From NCBI GenBank assembly GCA_015232465.1, contig JADFZO010000004.1, positions 1 through 51,820 on the forward strand: a stretch of DNA of 51,820 bases, given 5' to 3'. The stretch is from Desulfamplus sp. Lineage in GTDB: Bacteria; Desulfobacterota; Desulfobacteria; Desulfobacterales; Desulfobacteraceae. The notes beneath the pieces were generated by a model. The model saw only the letters and a list, made by a program, of their open reading frames with translations. It was not told the DNA's origin and ran no database searches. This document shows, in pieces, positions 27,220 to 37,487 of this stretch (positions within the stretch are counted from its first letter, which is position 1; each line of letters begins with the position of its first letter). Made by a program: the position numbers and the translations under genes.

Positions 27220-28500
27220 ATGATCAATTGTGATAGTTGGGATTGGGATAAAGGCAAAAAAGAGGTTGGTAAGTTTAGCGATTGGAGAGAGAAATTTTCC
27301 TATATTGAAGATATCAGTTTTAGCCCTGACGGAGAGAAGATTGCAGCTATTGTGAAAAACGAAGATATGGAGTTTACGGTATCGACTCAGAGTGAAGGTG
27401 CAGAGCCTGAAACTTGGGAAACTGGCTATGATAAGGTGTGGAATTTACGATTTGGACCTGACGGGAGGCTCTCTGCATTTGTATCTGATACTGGTGAGTG
27501 GAAGGTATCTACTGATGATAACACTTGGGAAAATGGTTATGATTTTATCTGGAACATGAGATTTAACAAGAGTGGAGTAATTGCTGTATCTGCACAAAAA
27601 GAGCTATCTTACTGTGCCATTATCAACGATGTTCCTTGGGAAAATGAGTTCTCAAAGCTTACTGATATGGTAATAAGCCCTGACGGTCAAAGTAGTACTG
27701 CTGTTATTGAGTCTATACCTGTGCTTGAAGGTGAAATTTTTAAATTTAGGGGGGGGTGCTATTCTGTTGCTGTTAATGGTGATGCGTGGGATAGAAATTT
27801 TATGAATGTTTGGAAGCCCTCATTTTCTGACGATTCAAGCCATGTTGCAGCTTCAGTTAGAACCTCCTACAATGACTACTACATTGCAGTTGATGGTAAA
27901 ACATGGGATACCCCCTTCTCTTCAGTTTGGGAGCCTTGCTTTGATCCTAATAGCCAATCAGTAATTGCACCTGTAAAAAGGGGCGGAAAGTGGTTTTTAG
28001 CAAAAGATGGGGCAATTTTTTGGGATCGCCCATATTTTCAGTTGTGGCACCAGATATACTCACCAGATGGAAAAAGGATCGCTGCAATTGTCGCCCCAGA
28101 GTTTGGACGCTGGACATTAGCTATTGATAACACCCCGTGGCAGATAACCTTTTCTGATTACCTAACTGACCCAATATTTAGCCATGATGGCAGACTTGCC
28201 TGCATCTTTAAAGATAGAGGTAGATGGGGCGTTGCAGTTGATGGCAAGGCGTGGGACTCTATTGTTGATATGGCGTGGATACCTGTTTTTAGCAATGATG
28301 GAGATAATATTGCAGTTAAGGTTAAAAAAGATGGTTTTTACCACATTGCACTTAATGGCAAGATTCTTGATACAAAATATGAATATATCGAAAATCCAAT
28401 TTTTAGCCCTGATGGTTCAACTATCTTAATAAGAGGTTGTCAGGGAGGCTCATACAACAGAGATGTTATCTCTATAAAGGGGGGATTTAGTTATGCATGA
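27220..28500 (+). CDS. tmcD: Tmc complex subunit TmcD, tryptophan-rich WD40-like protein
   Basis: About 426 residues made of repeated units of roughly 45 residues with 'FSPDG/FSDDG' turns and 'W...' strands (YDKVWNLRFGPDG, YSPDGKRIAAIV, MAWIPVFSNDG), a beta-propeller-like cytoplasmic protein. In Desulfovibrio the Tmc complex (TmcABCD) links periplasmic cytochrome c3 electrons to cytoplasmic sulfate reduction; TmcD is its Trp-rich subunit of unclear role. Identification rests on repeat character plus the adjacent tmcC, tmcB and tmcA. The ATG at 27220 is preferred over 27208 because GGAGGG lies just before it. Confidence 0.88.
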   Translation: MINCDSWDWDKGKKEVGKFSDWREKFSYIEDISFSPDGEKIAAIVKNEDMEFTVSTQSEGAEPETWETGYDKVWNLRFGPDGRLSAFVSDTGEWKVSTDDNTWENGYDFIWNMRFNKSGVIAVSAQKELSYCAIINDVPWENEFSKLTDMVISPDGQSSTAVIESIPVLEGEIFKFRGGCYSVAVNGDAWDRNFMNVWKPSFSDDSSHVAASVRTSYNDYYIAVDGKTWDTPFSSVWEPCFDPNSQSVIAPVKRGGKWFLAKDGAIFWDRPYFQLWHQIYSPDGKRIAAIVAPEFGRWTLAIDNTPWQITFSDYLTDPIFSHDGRLACIFKDRGRWGVAVDGKAWDSIVDMAWIPVFSNDGDNIAVKVKKDGFYHIALNGKILDTKYEYIENPIFSPDGSTILIRGCQGGSYNRDVISIKGGFSYA

Positions 28501-29152
28501 TTTATACTCTTTTTTTACAGGACCGTTTGCGTGGCTCACTTTTATAGTCTTTATTGGCGGTAGTGTTTGGCGTTTTAGCTCTTTGTGGCAACTTGCACAA
28601 AAAAAAGATGGTCATGTTTTTGAATATATGGATACAAAATTTGCACTACGCTCAATTGCCCATTGGCTTGTGCCGTTTGGCAGTAGAAGTATGAAACTCA
28701 ATCCTGCCATGACTGTTGTAACCTTTCTTTTCCATATCTGCCTTTTTATAACCCCAATTTTTGTCTTTGGTCATGTTATTTTGTGGAAAGAGAACTTTAA
28801 TATAAGTTGGTTTACCCTTCCTAATGCTGTTGCAGATGTTATGACATTTATTGTTATTGCAAGTTGCATATTCTTTTTATGGAGACGCATCACGCTTCCA
28901 GAGGTTAAATATCTTACAACTCCGTCAGATTTTGTTATCCTTTTTATTGTTGCAGCACCTTTTATCACTGGTTTTTGGGTTTACCATCAGTTTGCTGGTT
29001 CTGCCTTTATGACAATTATTCACATCATTTCTGGTGAAGTAATGCTCATGGCTATCCCATTTACAAAGTTGTTTCACATGTTTTTATTTCCATTTACAAG
29101 AGGATACATTGGCTCAGAGTTTGGTGGAGTTCGTATGGCAAAAGATTGGTAA
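28493..29152 (+). CDS. tmcC: Tmc complex subunit TmcC, cytochrome b-type membrane protein
   Basis: 219 residues with about five transmembrane helices, overlapping the end of tmcD by eight bases. The sequence resembles the NarI/DsrM-like membrane subunits of sulfate reducers, with His residues in helices (FLFHICLFITPIFVFGHV; TIIHIISGEVM; KLFHMFLFPF) that could bind haem b. It would carry electrons, and perhaps quinone or protons, between TmcA/TmcB sides of the membrane complex. Confidence 0.9.
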   Translation: MHDLYSFFTGPFAWLTFIVFIGGSVWRFSSLWQLAQKKDGHVFEYMDTKFALRSIAHWLVPFGSRSMKLNPAMTVVTFLFHICLFITPIFVFGHVILWKENFNISWFTLPNAVADVMTFIVIASCIFFLWRRITLPEVKYLTTPSDFVILFIVAAPFITGFWVYHQFAGSAFMTIIHIISGEVMLMAIPFTKLFHMFLFPFTRGYIGSEFGGVRMAKDW

Positions 29153-29244
29153 TTGTGCTGATTTTAAGATACTGTTTTTAAAGCAACAGAATCAAGATAA
29201 CAACAAAAAGTGTTAGTATAAAAACCTTAAGAGAGGGCTAACTT

Positions 29245-30591
29245 ATGAGTGAATCTAATTCAGCTACTGAGAGTAAAAATAGTGGGATAAAAAAGATAGA
29301 TGATCAGGGGATTTTAAAGGGTGTTGAGGGGCTTACACCTGAAAAGATTGAGAGTGTTATTCAGCAGGTGATAACCAATGAGACTGGTGCAAGGCTAAAG
29401 GTCTATGTTGATACCTGTGTTCACTGCGGCTTGTGTAGTAAAGGTTGCCACTACTACCTTTCTTTAAATGATCCTAAATTTTCGCCAGCAGGAAAGGTAA
29501 AGCAGACTTTAGCAGAGATTATGCAAAAAAAGGGAAAGGTCTCCCCTGAATTTATAAAACAGGCTGCTGTTATTGCCTATACTCAATGCAATCTTTGTAA
29601 GCGATGTGCTATGTATTGTCCATTTGGACTTGATGTTGCTTATGTTATGTCAGTTATGAGGAGAATCTGCCATAAACTTGGAGTTGTGCCTCTATATATT
29701 CAAGATACAGCTCATAGCCACTCTGTAACCATGAATCAGATGTGGGTAAAAGATGATGAGTGGGTAGATACACTTATGTGGCAGGAGGAGGAGGCTCAAG
29801 AGGCATTTGAAAATTTAAGAATCCCATTGGACATAGAGGGTGCTGATCTATTCTACTCTGTAATCGGTCCAGAGCCAAAATTTAGGGCACAGCTCATATT
29901 TCAGGCAGCAGTTATTATGAATGCTGTTGGTGAGAATTGGACAATGCCGTCAATGCCAGGGTGGGACAACAGTGATATGTGTATGTTCACAGGCGATTAT
30001 GAGATGATGGAGCGTCTTAAAAGGTGCCACTTTGAATCTGCCTTAAATTTAAGGGCTAAACGGATCGTAATGGGTGAGTGTGGTCATGCTTTTCGCTCTG
30101 TTTATGATGTTGGAAATCGTGCTTTAGGCTGGAGAATGCCGCCGATTGAGATTATCCACGCTATTGACTATTTTAATGAGCTATTTGAACAAAATAGGAT
30201 AAAGATCAAGAAAAAATTTGACACTCCTGTAACATTACATGATCCATGTAATGTTTCAAGGGGTCGTGGTCTGCACGATAAAGCTCGCAATTTGGTCAAT
30301 GCAACATGTTCTAACTTTATTGAGATGGTCCCAAACAGGGAGCATAATTACTGTTGCAGTGCAGGAGGCGGAGTTATAAATTGTGGACCTCCTTTTAAGA
30401 ATGCAAGGGTTGAGAGTGGTAAAGAGAAAGCAAGGCAGCTTCTTGAGGCAAAAGAGAAAGGGGCTAAGGTTGTGATTGCACCGTGTCATAACTGTCATGG
30501 TGGACTTGAGGATATTATTCACCATTACAATGTTGGTATGGAGCTTAAGTTTTTTGGTGATATTATCTATGAAATTCTCGACTTACCTTAA
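29245..30591 (+). CDS. tmcB: Tmc complex subunit TmcB, HdrD-like iron-sulfur protein
   Basis: 448 residues. Two [4Fe-4S] ferredoxin motifs stand near the N-terminus (C58-x2-C61-x2-C64-x3-C68 and C115-x2-C118-x2-C121-x3-C125). The C-terminal half holds a complete CCG domain (HDPCN ... NYCCSAGGG ... APCHNCHGG), the ligand set for the noncubane cluster of heterodisulfide-reductase HdrD/HdrB. The first CCG repeat is degenerate, with only GECGHAF clear. In the Tmc complex it is the cytoplasmic catalytic-type subunit; its partner (a thiol/disulfide such as DsrC has been proposed for relatives) cannot be read here. Confidence 0.93.
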   Translation: MSESNSATESKNSGIKKIDDQGILKGVEGLTPEKIESVIQQVITNETGARLKVYVDTCVHCGLCSKGCHYYLSLNDPKFSPAGKVKQTLAEIMQKKGKVSPEFIKQAAVIAYTQCNLCKRCAMYCPFGLDVAYVMSVMRRICHKLGVVPLYIQDTAHSHSVTMNQMWVKDDEWVDTLMWQEEEAQEAFENLRIPLDIEGADLFYSVIGPEPKFRAQLIFQAAVIMNAVGENWTMPSMPGWDNSDMCMFTGDYEMMERLKRCHFESALNLRAKRIVMGECGHAFRSVYDVGNRALGWRMPPIEIIHAIDYFNELFEQNRIKIKKKFDTPVTLHDPCNVSRGRGLHDKARNLVNATCSNFIEMVPNREHNYCCSAGGGVINCGPPFKNARVESGKEKARQLLEAKEKGAKVVIAPCHNCHGGLEDIIHHYNVGMELKFFGDIIYEILDLP

Positions 30592-30625
30592 ATAGCGGCA
30601 CTATTCATAAAGGAGATATTTTGAT

Positions 30626-31054
30626 ATGAAGAGATTTATTAATAATGTTGTTGCTGCTTTTGTAGTGGCTATTATAGGTGTTAGTTTGGCTGTTATCTCT
30701 TATGGCACAATCAATGCTAAAGAGTGTTTTGATATTAATAAAGAGAGTGTTGAGTCAAATACAAACACAAGAGCTTTTGTCTGCTTTGAGCATGATGCCC
30801 ATAATGAAAAAGCCTCTATTGAGAGTTGCGATAGATGCCACCATGTTTATAACGAAAAAGGTGTGCTTGTTGATGGAGAATCTTCAGAGGATCAATCGTG
30901 TGCTGAGTGCCATGCAGGAGGAGCATCAACAAAATCAGGGGACTCAAAAGTTCTTGATATTGATCTTGCTGCAAAATATCACAAGCTTTGCAGAGATTGC
31001 CACCTTACAGAAAAAAAGGGTCCAGTTGCCTGTGTGGAGTGCCATAAAAAATAG
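30626..31054 (+). CDS. tmcA: Tetrahaem cytochrome c3 TmcA (acidic type II)
   Basis: 142 residues with a signal peptide (about 1-31) and four CXXCH haem motifs: CDRCH (68-72), CAECH (92-96), CRDCH (122-126) and CVECH (136-140), plus candidate axial His (H56, H59). The acidic composition fits type II cytochrome c3, which takes electrons from type I c3 and hydrogenases in the periplasm and passes them to TmcBCD. The order here is D-C-B-A, the reverse of tmcABCD in Desulfovibrio. Confidence 0.93.
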   Translation: MKRFINNVVAAFVVAIIGVSLAVISYGTINAKECFDINKESVESNTNTRAFVCFEHDAHNEKASIESCDRCHHVYNEKGVLVDGESSEDQSCAECHAGGASTKSGDSKVLDIDLAAKYHKLCRDCHLTEKKGPVACVECHKK

Positions 31055-31087
31055 CTATTTTGTAAAGTATTTTAAGAGTCATAAAAT

Positions 31088-32944
31088 ATGCAAGAGAGAG
31101 AAGATTATCAAATTGTAAATGCCATAGAAAAAGAGAGAAGGCTTGCATCAGTAAGATCAGATATTCTTGCTATGCCAGCAGAAAAGGCTTTAGATGCCAT
31201 TCTTGATTCGCCTTTTCCAGCAGCCCTTGTGCAATCGTTTCCAGATCAAGATTTATACTTTTTGATGCACCACATTGGCAGAGATGATTTTTTACCAATT
31301 CTTGCACTTGCATCATCTGAGCAGTGGGAATATATCCTTGATGTTGAAGCGTGGGATAACGATAAGCTAAATTTAGCTAAAATTACAGATTCCCTCTCTT
31401 TGCTTTACGAGGCTGATCCACAAAGACTTTTGCGTTGGACAATCAAAGAGAAGACAGAGTTTATTGAGTATTATCTATTTAAAAATATTGAGATAATACT
31501 AAGAGATTATCATCAAGACCCATCTGATTTTAGTGATGATTTCTCGACAATAGATTCTGTTTTTTACTTTAAATTTTTAAGAACTAAAGATGATGAGCCA
31601 GCAGAGAGTCTAATTACCAATATGCTCAATACTCTTGCTGATATGGATATGGCTGTTTTGCATGCTCTTTTGCTTGAAGTCTCAACAATAATATCAGCAG
31701 AGACAGAAGAGGAGGAGTTTCGCCTTAGAAATGTTCGCCTTGCAGAAAAAGGATTTTTGCCCCCGCATGAGGCTATTGCTATTTATCAGCCTTTAAAGTT
31801 AGATGATTTAAAAGAGCGTCCACAGATATTTTTAACAAAGCCATTTATAGAGTCAGATTTACCAACCCCGTCTGTTTATATCTCTTTAATAATTCAAAAA
31901 GAAAAAAATTTAGATAAAAACTCTAAAGCCCTTAAAAGCATCTCAAATATTAATACAACAGAGCTATTTGTAGCAGCTCTAAAGCTCATTGAGAAAGATT
32001 GGAATATTAGCCTTAATCTTCAATCTGAGATAGCCTTTTTAATAAACTCTGTTGTCTCTGCTGAAAAAAAAGCTGTTAGATCAAAAGAGGAGCTTGAAAA
32101 AATTGTAGATAAAACATGCTGTTATCTAAATCTTGGTATTGAGTTGATCTATCTTAATAAAATAGCTATGAATAACAATAAACTCTCTTTTGATTACAGT
32201 AAAACTATTTATGATGATTTAACAGTTGATGTTGCAGCCGCTATTTTGCTTAAATACTCGCTCAAAGATATTTTTAGGATAGCTTCAGGTGCAACTATTA
32301 CTTTAAAACAGAGGGCAAAAAAGTGGCATGATGAGAGTTTTATTATAAAGTTTGGGCTTCCTATAACATTTCTTGATGAAAAATTGCTTGGGGTTGTTGG
32401 GGGGCTTTTGCTTGATAAAGCTCTCTTTTTTGACAATTACGCGACTAATTCTCTTTATAGATCATTTTCATCTGTTCAAGATATTGATAAGACATCACAT
32501 TCACTTAATATTATTGAAAAAATTGATAAAATGGTAGAGATTTTAAACCCTGATCCTGCTATTTTATCTTTAAAACTTTTAACTTGGAAGGCTCTTTTTT
32601 TAACGCTTTGGGCTATGAATCGCATGGGTGCAGTAGATAATAATTGCTCTTTTCTTGGATACAGCATACCCCTAAATAGGTTTAAACCATTTTTTATACA
32701 GATGCTAAATTTAGAAGATAAAGGGCTGAGTGGTTTGGTTGGCAAGATAGATAAAACAATAAGGGACGATTTTTTTAATTGGCTCTGTGAATCAGGCTAT
32801 TTAGCCTCTTTGCAAAATAGGCAAGAGAGTATAAAAAAGATTTTTGATGAGATTTTTGATGAAATAGAGGAGGAGTATGGCTCTATTTCACCAGAAGATA
32901 TTGATCCCAAGCTGATTTACCACTTTATCATCACAACAGATTAA
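31088..32944 (+). CDS. DUF6178 family protein
   Basis: 618 residues, soluble, mostly helical. The opening DILAMPAEKALDAILDSPFPAALVQSFP ... LYFLMHHIG ... LALASSEQWEYILDVEAWD is, from memory, the DUF6178 pattern found in Desulfobacterota. Function unknown. It starts 33 bases after tmcA without a clear ribosome-binding site and may be co-transcribed with the Tmc genes. Its 3' end overlaps the convergent MBL hydrolase by 14 bases. Confidence 0.8.
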   Translation: MQEREDYQIVNAIEKERRLASVRSDILAMPAEKALDAILDSPFPAALVQSFPDQDLYFLMHHIGRDDFLPILALASSEQWEYILDVEAWDNDKLNLAKITDSLSLLYEADPQRLLRWTIKEKTEFIEYYLFKNIEIILRDYHQDPSDFSDDFSTIDSVFYFKFLRTKDDEPAESLITNMLNTLADMDMAVLHALLLEVSTIISAETEEEEFRLRNVRLAEKGFLPPHEAIAIYQPLKLDDLKERPQIFLTKPFIESDLPTPSVYISLIIQKEKNLDKNSKALKSISNINTTELFVAALKLIEKDWNISLNLQSEIAFLINSVVSAEKKAVRSKEELEKIVDKTCCYLNLGIELIYLNKIAMNNNKLSFDYSKTIYDDLTVDVAAAILLKYSLKDIFRIASGATITLKQRAKKWHDESFIIKFGLPITFLDEKLLGVVGGLLLDKALFFDNYATNSLYRSFSSVQDIDKTSHSLNIIEKIDKMVEILNPDPAILSLKLLTWKALFLTLWAMNRMGAVDNNCSFLGYSIPLNRFKPFFIQMLNLEDKGLSGLVGKIDKTIRDDFFNWLCESGYLASLQNRQESIKKIFDEIFDEIEEEYGSISPEDIDPKLIYHFIITTD

Positions 32945-33773
32945 ACTCCATACCAGCAGCCACTCCAAAGCACTCCATTTTAGAGTTCTGTTTTTTTACC
33001 ATATCTTGACAAAACTTAACCATCTGATCCATTGCATCGTCAGTTCTCTCTTGGTTTATGTGAAAAAGTCCAAGCTGCTTTACGTTAGCATCAATTGCAA
33101 GGTCAAGAACATCTGTGCATGAGGAGTGCCCCCACCCTTTTTTAGATTGATACTCATCTGGCATGAACTCCATATCGTGAAATACAATATCAGCATCTTT
33201 GCAAAACTCTTTGTAGTCATTAACTGTTTTCCCGCCTGGGTGGGGATAATTTAGCTCATTATCTGTCAAAAATACAAAAGCTCTACCATTTTCAACAAAT
33301 TTATATCCAAATCCACCGCCAGGGTGGCTAAGGGGGATTGTGCTGATATTAAGCGAACCTATTGAAAAATCTTTAGAGCTATCATCTTGATAGATAACTT
33401 TTGCCTGCATCTCTTTCATGGTAATTGGGAAAAATGGGAGTGCCATGATATTTGAGATAATATCTTTTACAGAGAGGGTATAAAATTGACTATTGTGTAT
33501 GGTGAGAGTTACTTTTACATCTTGAAGAGGCTTAAAAAATGGAAATCCTGATATATGATCCCAATGGGTGTGGGTAAATAGCAGGTGGTAATTTAAGCTA
33601 TTATTTATGGGCAGAGCAAGTCCCAATTTTCGCATACCAGTGCCCGCATCAATAATTACAACCTCTCCACTTTGTGCCACTACTTGAATGCAGGTTGTAT
33701 CGCCGCCATATTTATTATACTCGTTACCTGCTACAGCAATTGAACCACGAGAACCCCAGCATTTAATATACAT
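32931..33773 (-). CDS. MBL-fold metallohydrolase
   Basis: 280 residues. The metal site HTHWDH (LLFTHTHWDHISGFP), a leading strand CWGSRGSIAVAG, YGGDTTCIQV, DAGTGMRKLG and later SHPGGGFGYKF and FHDMEF place it in the metallo-beta-lactamase fold, in the sub-branch with CxGSRGS starts that includes cyclic-nucleotide-phosphodiesterase-like and GGDEF-linked enzymes. Cytoplasmic; substrate not evident. Confidence 0.88.
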   Translation of the reverse strand: MYIKCWGSRGSIAVAGNEYNKYGGDTTCIQVVAQSGEVVIIDAGTGMRKLGLALPINNSLNYHLLFTHTHWDHISGFPFFKPLQDVKVTLTIHNSQFYTLSVKDIISNIMALPFFPITMKEMQAKVIYQDDSSKDFSIGSLNISTIPLSHPGGGFGYKFVENGRAFVFLTDNELNYPHPGGKTVNDYKEFCKDADIVFHDMEFMPDEYQSKKGWGHSSCTDVLDLAIDANVKQLGLFHINQERTDDAMDQMVKFCQDMVKKQNSKMECFGVAAGMEFNLL

Positions 33774-33885
33774 GAGCTATCCTTGGCTATTATCGTTTTT
33801 GTGAATTTTGTGAATAACAATTCTTTAATTGGCTACCACATCAAACTCTGATAGTCCATAAAAAAATGAATCAACCATAATGTTG

Positions 33886-33914
33886 ACTTTCCTCTTTTAT
33901 TGACTTAGGAAAGT
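33886..33914. promoter_or_regulatory. ACTTTCCT...AGGAAAGT inverted repeat upstream of the acyl-CoA dehydrogenase
   Basis: ACTTTCCT (33886-33893) and AGGAAAGT (33907-33914) are perfect 8-bp arms 21 bases apart centre to centre, two helical turns. Two TTGACT hexamers (33883-33888 and 33900-33905) overlap it. It lies in the 249-base gap 33774-34022, which holds no gene. A dimeric repressor site or a small hairpin is possible. Confidence 0.45.
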
Positions 33915-34022
33915 GATAAATTAATTTTTAAAATTGTGAGTTATAAAGTGATTTTTTAATGTAAACCTATTTAATAAGATTTGTAAAGATTAACTTTTAC
34001 AAAAAGGGGAATTTAACAATCT

Positions 34023-35873
34023 ATGGCACAGCTAATTTCAGACAGAAGAGATGTGGATTTTGTACTTTACGAACAGCTTGGTTTAGTTGAGCATGAACTA
34101 TTTGCTGAGTTTAACAATAAAAAGACTGTTGATTTGATTGTCTCTGAGGCTCGTAATTTGGCAATTAAAGAGATTTTACCAACCCAAAAGCCTGGAGATG
34201 AAGAGGGTTGTCATCTTGAAAATGGAATGGTTAGAGTTCCAGAGTCTTTTAAGCGTGCGTGGGAGCTTTACAAAGAGGGTGAATGGCTTGCTATGACTGA
34301 CCCTCCAGAGGTTGGTGGTCAAGGAATGCCAAAACTTGTGGGGCTTGCTGCAAGCGAATATCTTGTTGGGGCAAATCCAGCTTTTATGCTTTATAGCGGC
34401 ATGACACACGGAGCTGCAAAACTTGTTGAGGAGTTTGGAACAAAAGAGCAAAAAGCACTTTACATGAAAAAGATGTTCTCTGGTGAGTGGGGCGGAACAA
34501 TGCTTTTAACTGAACCTGAGGCTGGCTCTGATGTTGGAGCATTAACCACAAGTGCAAAGTTAAATGCTGATGGCACATACTCAATCACTGGCACAAAAAT
34601 CTTTATCTCTGCTGGAGAGCATAACCTTTGTGAAAATATAATTCACCCTGTTCTTGCACGTATTGAGGGTTCGCCTGCTGGTACAAAGGGAATATCGCTA
34701 TTTCTTGTTCCTAAATACCATGTAAATCCTGATGGCTCTTTGGGTGCATTTAACAATGTTGTCTGCACTGGAATTGAAGAGAAGATGGGTATTCACGGCA
34801 ACGCAACCTGCACGCTTTCTCTTGGCGAAAAAGGACCAAGCATTGGAACTCTTCTTGGTGAGGTCAATAAAGGAATGCCAGAGATGTTTCAGATGATGAA
34901 TGAGGCTCGTGCATTTGTTGGGCTTCAGGCATTTGGAGTTGCAACTGCATCTTATATGTATGCTTTGGAGTATGCAAGAACAAGAGTTCAAGGACGCAAT
35001 ATCACGGCTGGAAAAGACCCAAATGCTAAGAGCGTTCCCATTATTCAACACCCAGATGTAAGACGACAGCTTTTAAATATGAAGGCGTGGGTTGAGGGGA
35101 TAAGAAGTCTTATCTATTTTAACGGCAAGTGTGCTGATCTTAAAACTACAGCATCAACAGATGAAGATAGGGAAAAATATAGCGATCTAATTGAAGTTTT
35201 GACCCCTATTGTAAAGGGATATGTTACAGACAAAGCTCTTGAGATTTGCAGCCATGGAGTTCAGGTTTATGGTGGATATGGTTACATAAAAGAATTTCCA
35301 GTTGAACAGCTTATGAGAGATTCACGAATCTTTATGATTTATGAGGGAACAAATGGCATTCAGGCAATGGACCTTCTTGGTAGAAAACTTGGCATGAAAA
35401 AGGGCAAATCTTTTGGCTATTTTATTGAACTTATCCAAAACACTATCAAAGATGCAAAAGCCTCTCAAGGTCTTGAAAATATAACAAAAAAGCTTCAAAT
35501 TGCTCTTGATAAATTTATATCAACTGGCAAGATAATTGCAGATAGGGTACGATCTGCTGATATGGTCAATGCCTACTCCTTTGCACACCCATTTCTTGAT
35601 GTTACAGGTGATATTACTATGGCTTGGATGCTTTTATGGAGAGCCTCAATTTCAGCTCCAAAACTTCTACAAAAAGCTGGCAGCCTTGATCGTTCTGTTG
35701 TTAAAGAGAAATCTGAAAAGAGTAAAGATGTTGCATATTACGCAGGTCAAATTATGACAGCAGAGTTCTTTATCAACACTATCTTGCCATCAACACTTGG
35801 CAAGATGGATGCAATTGTAGATGGCGATAAATCTGTTGAGGAGATGCCAGAAGCCTCATTTGGCTCAAGATAG
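34023..35873 (+). CDS. Acyl-CoA dehydrogenase (long form with C-terminal extension)
   Basis: 616 residues, of the roughly 600-residue branch that includes 3-methylmercaptopropionyl-CoA-type dehydrogenases. FAD-binding motifs are MLLTEPEAGSDVGAL and TGTKIFISAGEHN; substrate-side features include IMNEARAFVGLQAFGVA-like helix and GGYGYIKEFPVEQLMRDSRI, followed by the catalytic-Glu motif IYEGTNGIQAMDLLGRKL. It oxidises acyl-CoA to enoyl-CoA, passing electrons to ETF. It stands alone, with glpK downstream, so acyl chain preference cannot be inferred. Confidence 0.93.
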   Translation: MAQLISDRRDVDFVLYEQLGLVEHELFAEFNNKKTVDLIVSEARNLAIKEILPTQKPGDEEGCHLENGMVRVPESFKRAWELYKEGEWLAMTDPPEVGGQGMPKLVGLAASEYLVGANPAFMLYSGMTHGAAKLVEEFGTKEQKALYMKKMFSGEWGGTMLLTEPEAGSDVGALTTSAKLNADGTYSITGTKIFISAGEHNLCENIIHPVLARIEGSPAGTKGISLFLVPKYHVNPDGSLGAFNNVVCTGIEEKMGIHGNATCTLSLGEKGPSIGTLLGEVNKGMPEMFQMMNEARAFVGLQAFGVATASYMYALEYARTRVQGRNITAGKDPNAKSVPIIQHPDVRRQLLNMKAWVEGIRSLIYFNGKCADLKTTASTDEDREKYSDLIEVLTPIVKGYVTDKALEICSHGVQVYGGYGYIKEFPVEQLMRDSRIFMIYEGTNGIQAMDLLGRKLGMKKGKSFGYFIELIQNTIKDAKASQGLENITKKLQIALDKFISTGKIIADRVRSADMVNAYSFAHPFLDVTGDITMAWMLLWRASISAPKLLQKAGSLDRSVVKEKSEKSKDVAYYAGQIMTAEFFINTILPSTLGKMDAIVDGDKSVEEMPEASFGSR

Positions 35874-35918
35874 TTTAAGTTTTTAGCCAACTTTTTTGCA
35901 TTTGGAGATTTTTGCTAT

Positions 35919-37454
35919 ATGAAGAGATACGTAGGTGCAGTTGATCAAGGAACTACAAGCACAAGGTTTATCATCTTTGACCATGATGGCAATATTGTTG
36001 GCGTTGATCAAAAAGAGCATCGCCAAATATTTGCAAAACCGGGCTGGGTTGAGCATGACCCTATGGAGATTTGGGGCAACACAGCAGCAGTTATTCAAGG
36101 TGCGCTTGCCAAATATATGATTTCAGGAGATGAGTTAGCAGCAGTTGGTGTTACAAATCAGAGAGAGACTTCAGTTGTTTGGGATAAAAATAGTGGCAGA
36201 CCCTTTTATAATGCAATAGTGTGGCAGTGCACAAGAACTGATGCAATATGCAAAGAGCTTATAAAAGATGGAGGTCAAGATAGATTTAGGGCAAAGACAG
36301 GGCTTCCGATAGCCACCTATTTTTCAGCCCCAAAGATCAGATGGATTTTAGATAATGTCCCAGCAGCAAAAGAGGCAGCATTAAAGGGAGATGCCATGTT
36401 TGGTACTATGGATACATGGATAATTTGGAATCTTACTGGTGGCGCTGATGGAGGCTCTCACGTTACTGACGTAACTAATGCCAGCAGAACAATGCTTATG
36501 GATATTTCAACTCTAAAGTGGGATAGCCAACTTTTAGAGACCTTTCAAATTCCAGATTCAGTGCTTCCTAAAATTGTCCCTTCATCTGATAGCAGAACAT
36601 GGGGTACTACAAAAAAAGAGGGACCACTTGGTGCAGAGGTGCCTCTTTGTGGAGATTTAGGAGATCAGCAGGCAGCTCTGTTTGGTCAAACCTGTTTTGA
36701 TAAAGGGGAGGCAAAAAACACCTACGGAACAGGCTGTTTTTTGCTTCTAAACAGTGGCAACACACCTGTTCAATCAAAGCATGGACTTATAACCACACTT
36801 GGGTATCAGATTGGAGATCAAAAGCCAATCTATGCACTTGAAGGTTCAATTGCTATGGCTGGAGCATTGGTTCAGTGGGTGCGGGACAATCTTGAGATGA
36901 TTCGCAGTGCCCCTGAGATTGAAGCTCTTGCCTCAGCAGTGGCAGATAATGGCGATATCTATTGTGTTCCAGCTTTTTCTGGGCTTTTTGCACCTTATTG
37001 GCGATCTGATGCACGGGGCGTTATTGTTGGTCTAACCCGATATGCAAACAAAAATCACATTGCAAGAGCTACTCTTGAGGCAACTGCCTATCAGACAAAA
37101 GATATTGTTGATGCCATGAATTTAGATTCTGGTGTTGATCTTACAACTCTTAAAGTAGATGGTGGAATGGTTCAAAACAATCTGCTTATGCAGTTTCAAT
37201 CTGATATTTTAAATGTGCCTGTTATTCGCCCAAAAGTTGCAGAGACAACAGCGCTTGGGGCTGCTTATGCTGCTGGTCTTGCTGTTGGCTTTTGGAAAAG
37301 CACTGATGATCTAAAACAGAATTGGTCTATCCACTCTATTTGGAAGCCTAATATGGAGGAGTCTAAAAGGCTAAAGTATTATGCTGGTTGGAAAAAGGCT
37401 GTTAAGAGAACTCTTAACTGGATAGAAGAAGATAAACCTGATAGAGCTGATTAA
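35919..37454 (+). CDS. glpK: Glycerol kinase
   Basis: 511 residues, FGGY/ASKHA fold. Motifs [24 protein letters not shown]-like [86 protein letters not shown] and [14 protein letters not shown] are all present. It phosphorylates glycerol to glycerol 3-phosphate, the substrate of PlsB at 4.4 kb, although the two genes are far apart. A TTGGAG site lies upstream. Confidence 0.97.
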   Translation: MKRYVGAVDQGTTSTRFIIFDHDGNIVGVDQKEHRQIFAKPGWVEHDPMEIWGNTAAVIQGALAKYMISGDELAAVGVTNQRETSVVWDKNSGRPFYNAIVWQCTRTDAICKELIKDGGQDRFRAKTGLPIATYFSAPKIRWILDNVPAAKEAALKGDAMFGTMDTWIIWNLTGGADGGSHVTDVTNASRTMLMDISTLKWDSQLLETFQIPDSVLPKIVPSSDSRTWGTTKKEGPLGAEVPLCGDLGDQQAALFGQTCFDKGEAKNTYGTGCFLLLNSGNTPVQSKHGLITTLGYQIGDQKPIYALEGSIAMAGALVQWVRDNLEMIRSAPEIEALASAVADNGDIYCVPAFSGLFAPYWRSDARGVIVGLTRYANKNHIARATLEATAYQTKDIVDAMNLDSGVDLTTLKVDGGMVQNNLLMQFQSDILNVPVIRPKVAETTALGAAYAAGLAVGFWKSTDDLKQNWSIHSIWKPNMEESKRLKYYAGWKKAVKRTLNWIEEDKPDRAD

Positions 37455-37487
37455 AAAACAGTAAAGATAAAAAAATGGGGTTTTTTA

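Noticed and set aside
30678-31118. 146-codon frame overlapping tmcA
   Set aside because: Shifted-frame shadow of tmcA; the tmcA frame has signal peptide and four haem motifs.
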